Below are positions 62,188-64,000 of a stretch of DNA of 64,000 nt, piece by piece. The position numbers and the translations under genes are program-made. Position 1 is the first letter of the stretch. Each line of letters begins with the position of its first letter. The stretch comes from Natronolimnobius sp. AArcel1 (lineage in GTDB: Archaea; Halobacteriota; Halobacteria; Halobacteriales; Natrialbaceae): the NCBI RefSeq assembly GCF_011043775.1, contig NZ_JAAKXY010000004.1, positions 513,954 through 577,953 on the forward strand, given 5' to 3'. The notes beneath the pieces are model-generated. The model was not told the DNA's origin. It made no database searches and saw nothing but the letters and a program-made list of their open reading frames with translations.

Positions 62188-63488
62188 TACGAACGCACCT
62201 CCGTTCCCGCCGCAACAGTTCCTCGAACGGTCACACCAGCCTGGACGCGTACGTCTGGACCGACGATTGTCCCCGGCGCATACGTCACTGAACCCTCGTC
62301 TCGCGTATTATCGGCTAACAACGCACCCAACTGTGCCGCCTCGAACACTCGATCACCGACACGAACATCACCTGGCCCACCGGTCACCGTCGATCCGACA
62401 CCGATTTCGACAGCCTGCCCAGCTACACACTCCACAACGGTTGCACTTGCTCGCACGCGCGAATCCGTATCGAGCACGCTGTGCGTCACAACCGCTTCCG
62501 ATTCAACCGTCACGTTCTCGCCAAGACACGCATACGGACCAACTACCGCACCAGGCCCAATCTCACAACACGGTGCAATAACAACCGGCTCGCGCACTAT
62601 TGCCGTGTCGTGAACCGAAATATCCGATCGGTCATGCGCTGTCTGAGACACCACAACAGACCCACCACTATCGACCTCACCATCACCAGCCAGCAACTCA
62701 TTACTCGAGGGAGGCTGTGTCCTCGAAACACCCTGCTCGAGCAACTCCGAATTTACCTGCAACAAATCCCACGGATACGTCGCATCCACCCACATCCCCT
62801 CTGACTCGACCGCACGAACCGGAACTGGGCCGCCAGACTCCGAGTCGATCAGCCGCGAAATTGCATCGATGAGCGAGTGTTCACCAGCCTGTGGCTTCGT
62901 CTCGGCGATCGCATCAAACACTGCCGACTCGAGTGCATAGACTCCCGCATTAAGCCGATATTCCCGGTCATCGTGTGGCCGTTCGACCACCTCAGCAACC
63001 GGTGCTGTCGACTCAACTGGACCGTCAGTCTCGGTCTCGTCGGCAAGCAACACTCCGCCATACTCACTCACGTCGTGTCGGTGCAACACCCCAAGCGTCG
63101 CAACAGCATCTGTAGCCGTGTGTGCCGATTGAACGTCCTCAATAATCTGCTGATCAACGAGTTGGTCTCCGTTAATAACGAGTATCGGGCTAGAAACCGC
63201 ATCTCGAGCACACAACAGTGCATGTCCAGTACCCAATTGCGTCCGCTGACGGACATACGTCAGCGGTACATTCCGGTATGATGGACCAAAATACGACTGC
63301 ACACGCTCGCGTTGATAGCCAACAACGACTGTGATATCCGTACAGCCAGCATCGATCACCCGATCAAACACTCGAGCAAGAATCGGCTTCGTTGCCGCAG
63401 GAAGCATTGGCTTCGGTCGATTACGAGTAAGCGGTCGAAGACGGCTTCCTTCACCAGCCGCGAGGACTACTGCAGCAAACGTCGTCAT
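62187..63488 (-). CDS. glmU: Bifunctional sugar-1-phosphate nucleotidylyltransferase/acetyltransferase
   Basis: The 433-residue protein has an N-terminal nucleotidylyltransferase with VVLAAGEGSRLRPLTRNRPK and LPAATKPILARVFDRVI. A C-terminal left-handed beta-helix (about 270-433) is built of hexapeptide repeats (ISVHDTAIVREPVVIAPCCE and onward). It should acetylate glucosamine-1-phosphate and join it to UTP, giving UDP-GlcNAc. With glmS downstream it supplies precursors for the glycan island. The promoter region is AT-rich just upstream; a TTAAGTAC element lies about 30 nt before the start. Confidence 0.88.
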   Translation of the reverse strand: MTTFAAVVLAAGEGSRLRPLTRNRPKPMLPAATKPILARVFDRVIDAGCTDITVVVGYQRERVQSYFGPSYRNVPLTYVRQRTQLGTGHALLCARDAVSSPILVINGDQLVDQQIIEDVQSAHTATDAVATLGVLHRHDVSEYGGVLLADETETDGPVESTAPVAEVVERPHDDREYRLNAGVYALESAVFDAIAETKPQAGEHSLIDAISRLIDSESGGPVPVRAVESEGMWVDATYPWDLLQVNSELLEQGVSRTQPPSSNELLAGDGEVDSGGSVVVSQTAHDRSDISVHDTAIVREPVVIAPCCEIGPGAVVGPYACLGENVTVESEAVVTHSVLDTDSRVRASATVVECVAGQAVEIGVGSTVTGGPGDVRVGDRVFEAAQLGALLADNTRDEGSVTYAPGTIVGPDVRVQAGVTVRGTVAAGTEVRS

Positions 63489-63674
63489 GATATATCCACT
63501 GTATTTTTCTCAGTACTTAACTCTATATACAACTACATAGTGAATAGATTATTCCCTGGTGAAGCAAGAATCAAAGCAGAGAGCTCGGTTGAGAGTCGCT
63601 ATCGCTATTGCTCGATAAATGGTCGGTGAAAGATCGAGATAGCCTCAGCTACGTAGTGATTCACTGTGAAATCA

Positions 63675-63750
63675 AGCCAAGGGCCGGATTTGAACCGGCG
63701 GTAGGCGGCTCTGCAGGCCGCTGCGTTCGGCCGGACTCTGCCACCTTGGC
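63675..63750 (-). tRNA. tRNA-Cys (anticodon GCA)
   Basis: A 76-nt cloverleaf on the minus strand. The acceptor stem GCCAAGG pairs with CCTTGGC with discriminator T, the anticodon loop contains GCA, and the T arm reads GCCGGTTCAAATCCGGC. It lies downstream of 5S rRNA in the same orientation, the known place of tRNA-Cys at the end of haloarchaeal rRNA operons. Confidence 0.96.
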
Positions 63751-63880
63751 GCGCAATAGTCGATAGTTTCCGCGTTCGTTTAAGCGTAGCGGTCCGACAC
63801 GGCGACTGTCACGATCTGGAAGAAATACAAAACGCTCCGCGAGCCAGCGCGATGGCTCACGAAGCGAAATGAAGTATGAA

Positions 63881-64000
63881 TGGGGCGGCGAATCAACGTT
63901 CCCAGAGGGTCGCCCACTCCAGTAGTTGCCGATACGCAGGCGAGCTTATCTTCCGTGTTCGGGATGGGTACGGGAGGCACCTCGCCGCTCTGGCCGCCAA
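63881..64000 (-). rRNA. 5S ribosomal RNA (reaching the window edge)
   Basis: Read on the minus strand, the sequence has the haloarchaeal 5S landmarks: CCCGTACCCATCCCGAACAC, GGAAGATAAGCTCGCCTGCG and ACTGGAGTGGGCGACCCTCT, with complementary ends GGCGGC/GCCGCC. About 119-120 nt are visible, so the gene is complete or lacks only one or two 5' bases at the window edge. Open reading frames across it are spurious. 23S rRNA should lie just outside the window. Confidence 0.95.

Noticed and set aside
63780..63980. 66-codon minus-strand open frame
   Set aside because: It lies across the 5S rRNA gene, which explains the sequence fully.

Overview
The window is chromosomal DNA of an extremely halophilic archaeon (class Halobacteria). 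The proteins are very acidic, the DNA is GC-rich with a marked excess of CTCGAG, and several genes have a TATA box about 28-31 nt before the start codon, as in leaderless haloarchaeal transcripts. Archaeal or haloarchaeal markers include aIF1, CofE and an F420-dependent Mer, the small DUF5809, DUF5810, DUF6360 and DUF7119 families, and a 5S rRNA-tRNA-Cys rRNA-operon end. A Natrialbaceae-like host is my guess from composition alone.

Layout. 1-27 kb is mostly core or semi-core sequence: a 2-hydroxyacid dehydrogenase start, lipoproteins and small membrane proteins, a NUDIX-eIF2B fusion, hydantoinase hyuA-hyuB, a PemK/MazF toxin with a winged-helix partner, cofE-mer, mannonate dehydratase, a PAS histidine kinase, D-lyxose isomerase, a cold-shock protein, a MoxR-DUF58-transglutaminase operon, aIF1, rhodanese, NUDIX, DUF5809-DUF5810-rimI, a DUF892 ferritin-like protein and DUF7119. 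A tRNA-Lys at 27.46 kb is followed by a hairpin that ends in a second copy of the tRNA 3' end, which resembles an integration scar.

27.8-42.2 kb is a surface-glycan island: two GT4 and two GT2 glycosyltransferases, a GT-C-like membrane protein, an FkbM methyltransferase, an unusual methyltransferase-kinase fusion, a Wzx-type flippase, a ParB-fold protein and two sugar-nucleotide epimerases.

42.3-49.9 kb is the highlight: a complete lasso-peptide (RiPP) gene cluster. The plus strand carries a nucleotidyltransferase, an ABC exporter and an HPr-kinase-like protein. The minus strand carries an overlapping operon of a PqqD-like leader-binding protein (B1), a Cys-His-Asp leader peptidase (B2) and an asparagine-synthetase-type macrolactam synthetase lacking Cys2 (C). 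Downstream of C are two tandem paralogous precursor genes of 52 and 51 codons (46671-46829 and 46897-47052). Each has its own TATA box, and both leaders fit the YxxPxLxxxGxxxxxTx pattern.

50-60.4 kb holds membrane proteins and a second, rearranged MoxR/DUF58/DUF4350/DUF4129-like locus. 60.4-63.5 kb is glmU-glmS for UDP-GlcNAc supply. The window ends with tRNA-Cys and 5S rRNA on the minus strand, the distal end of an rRNA operon.
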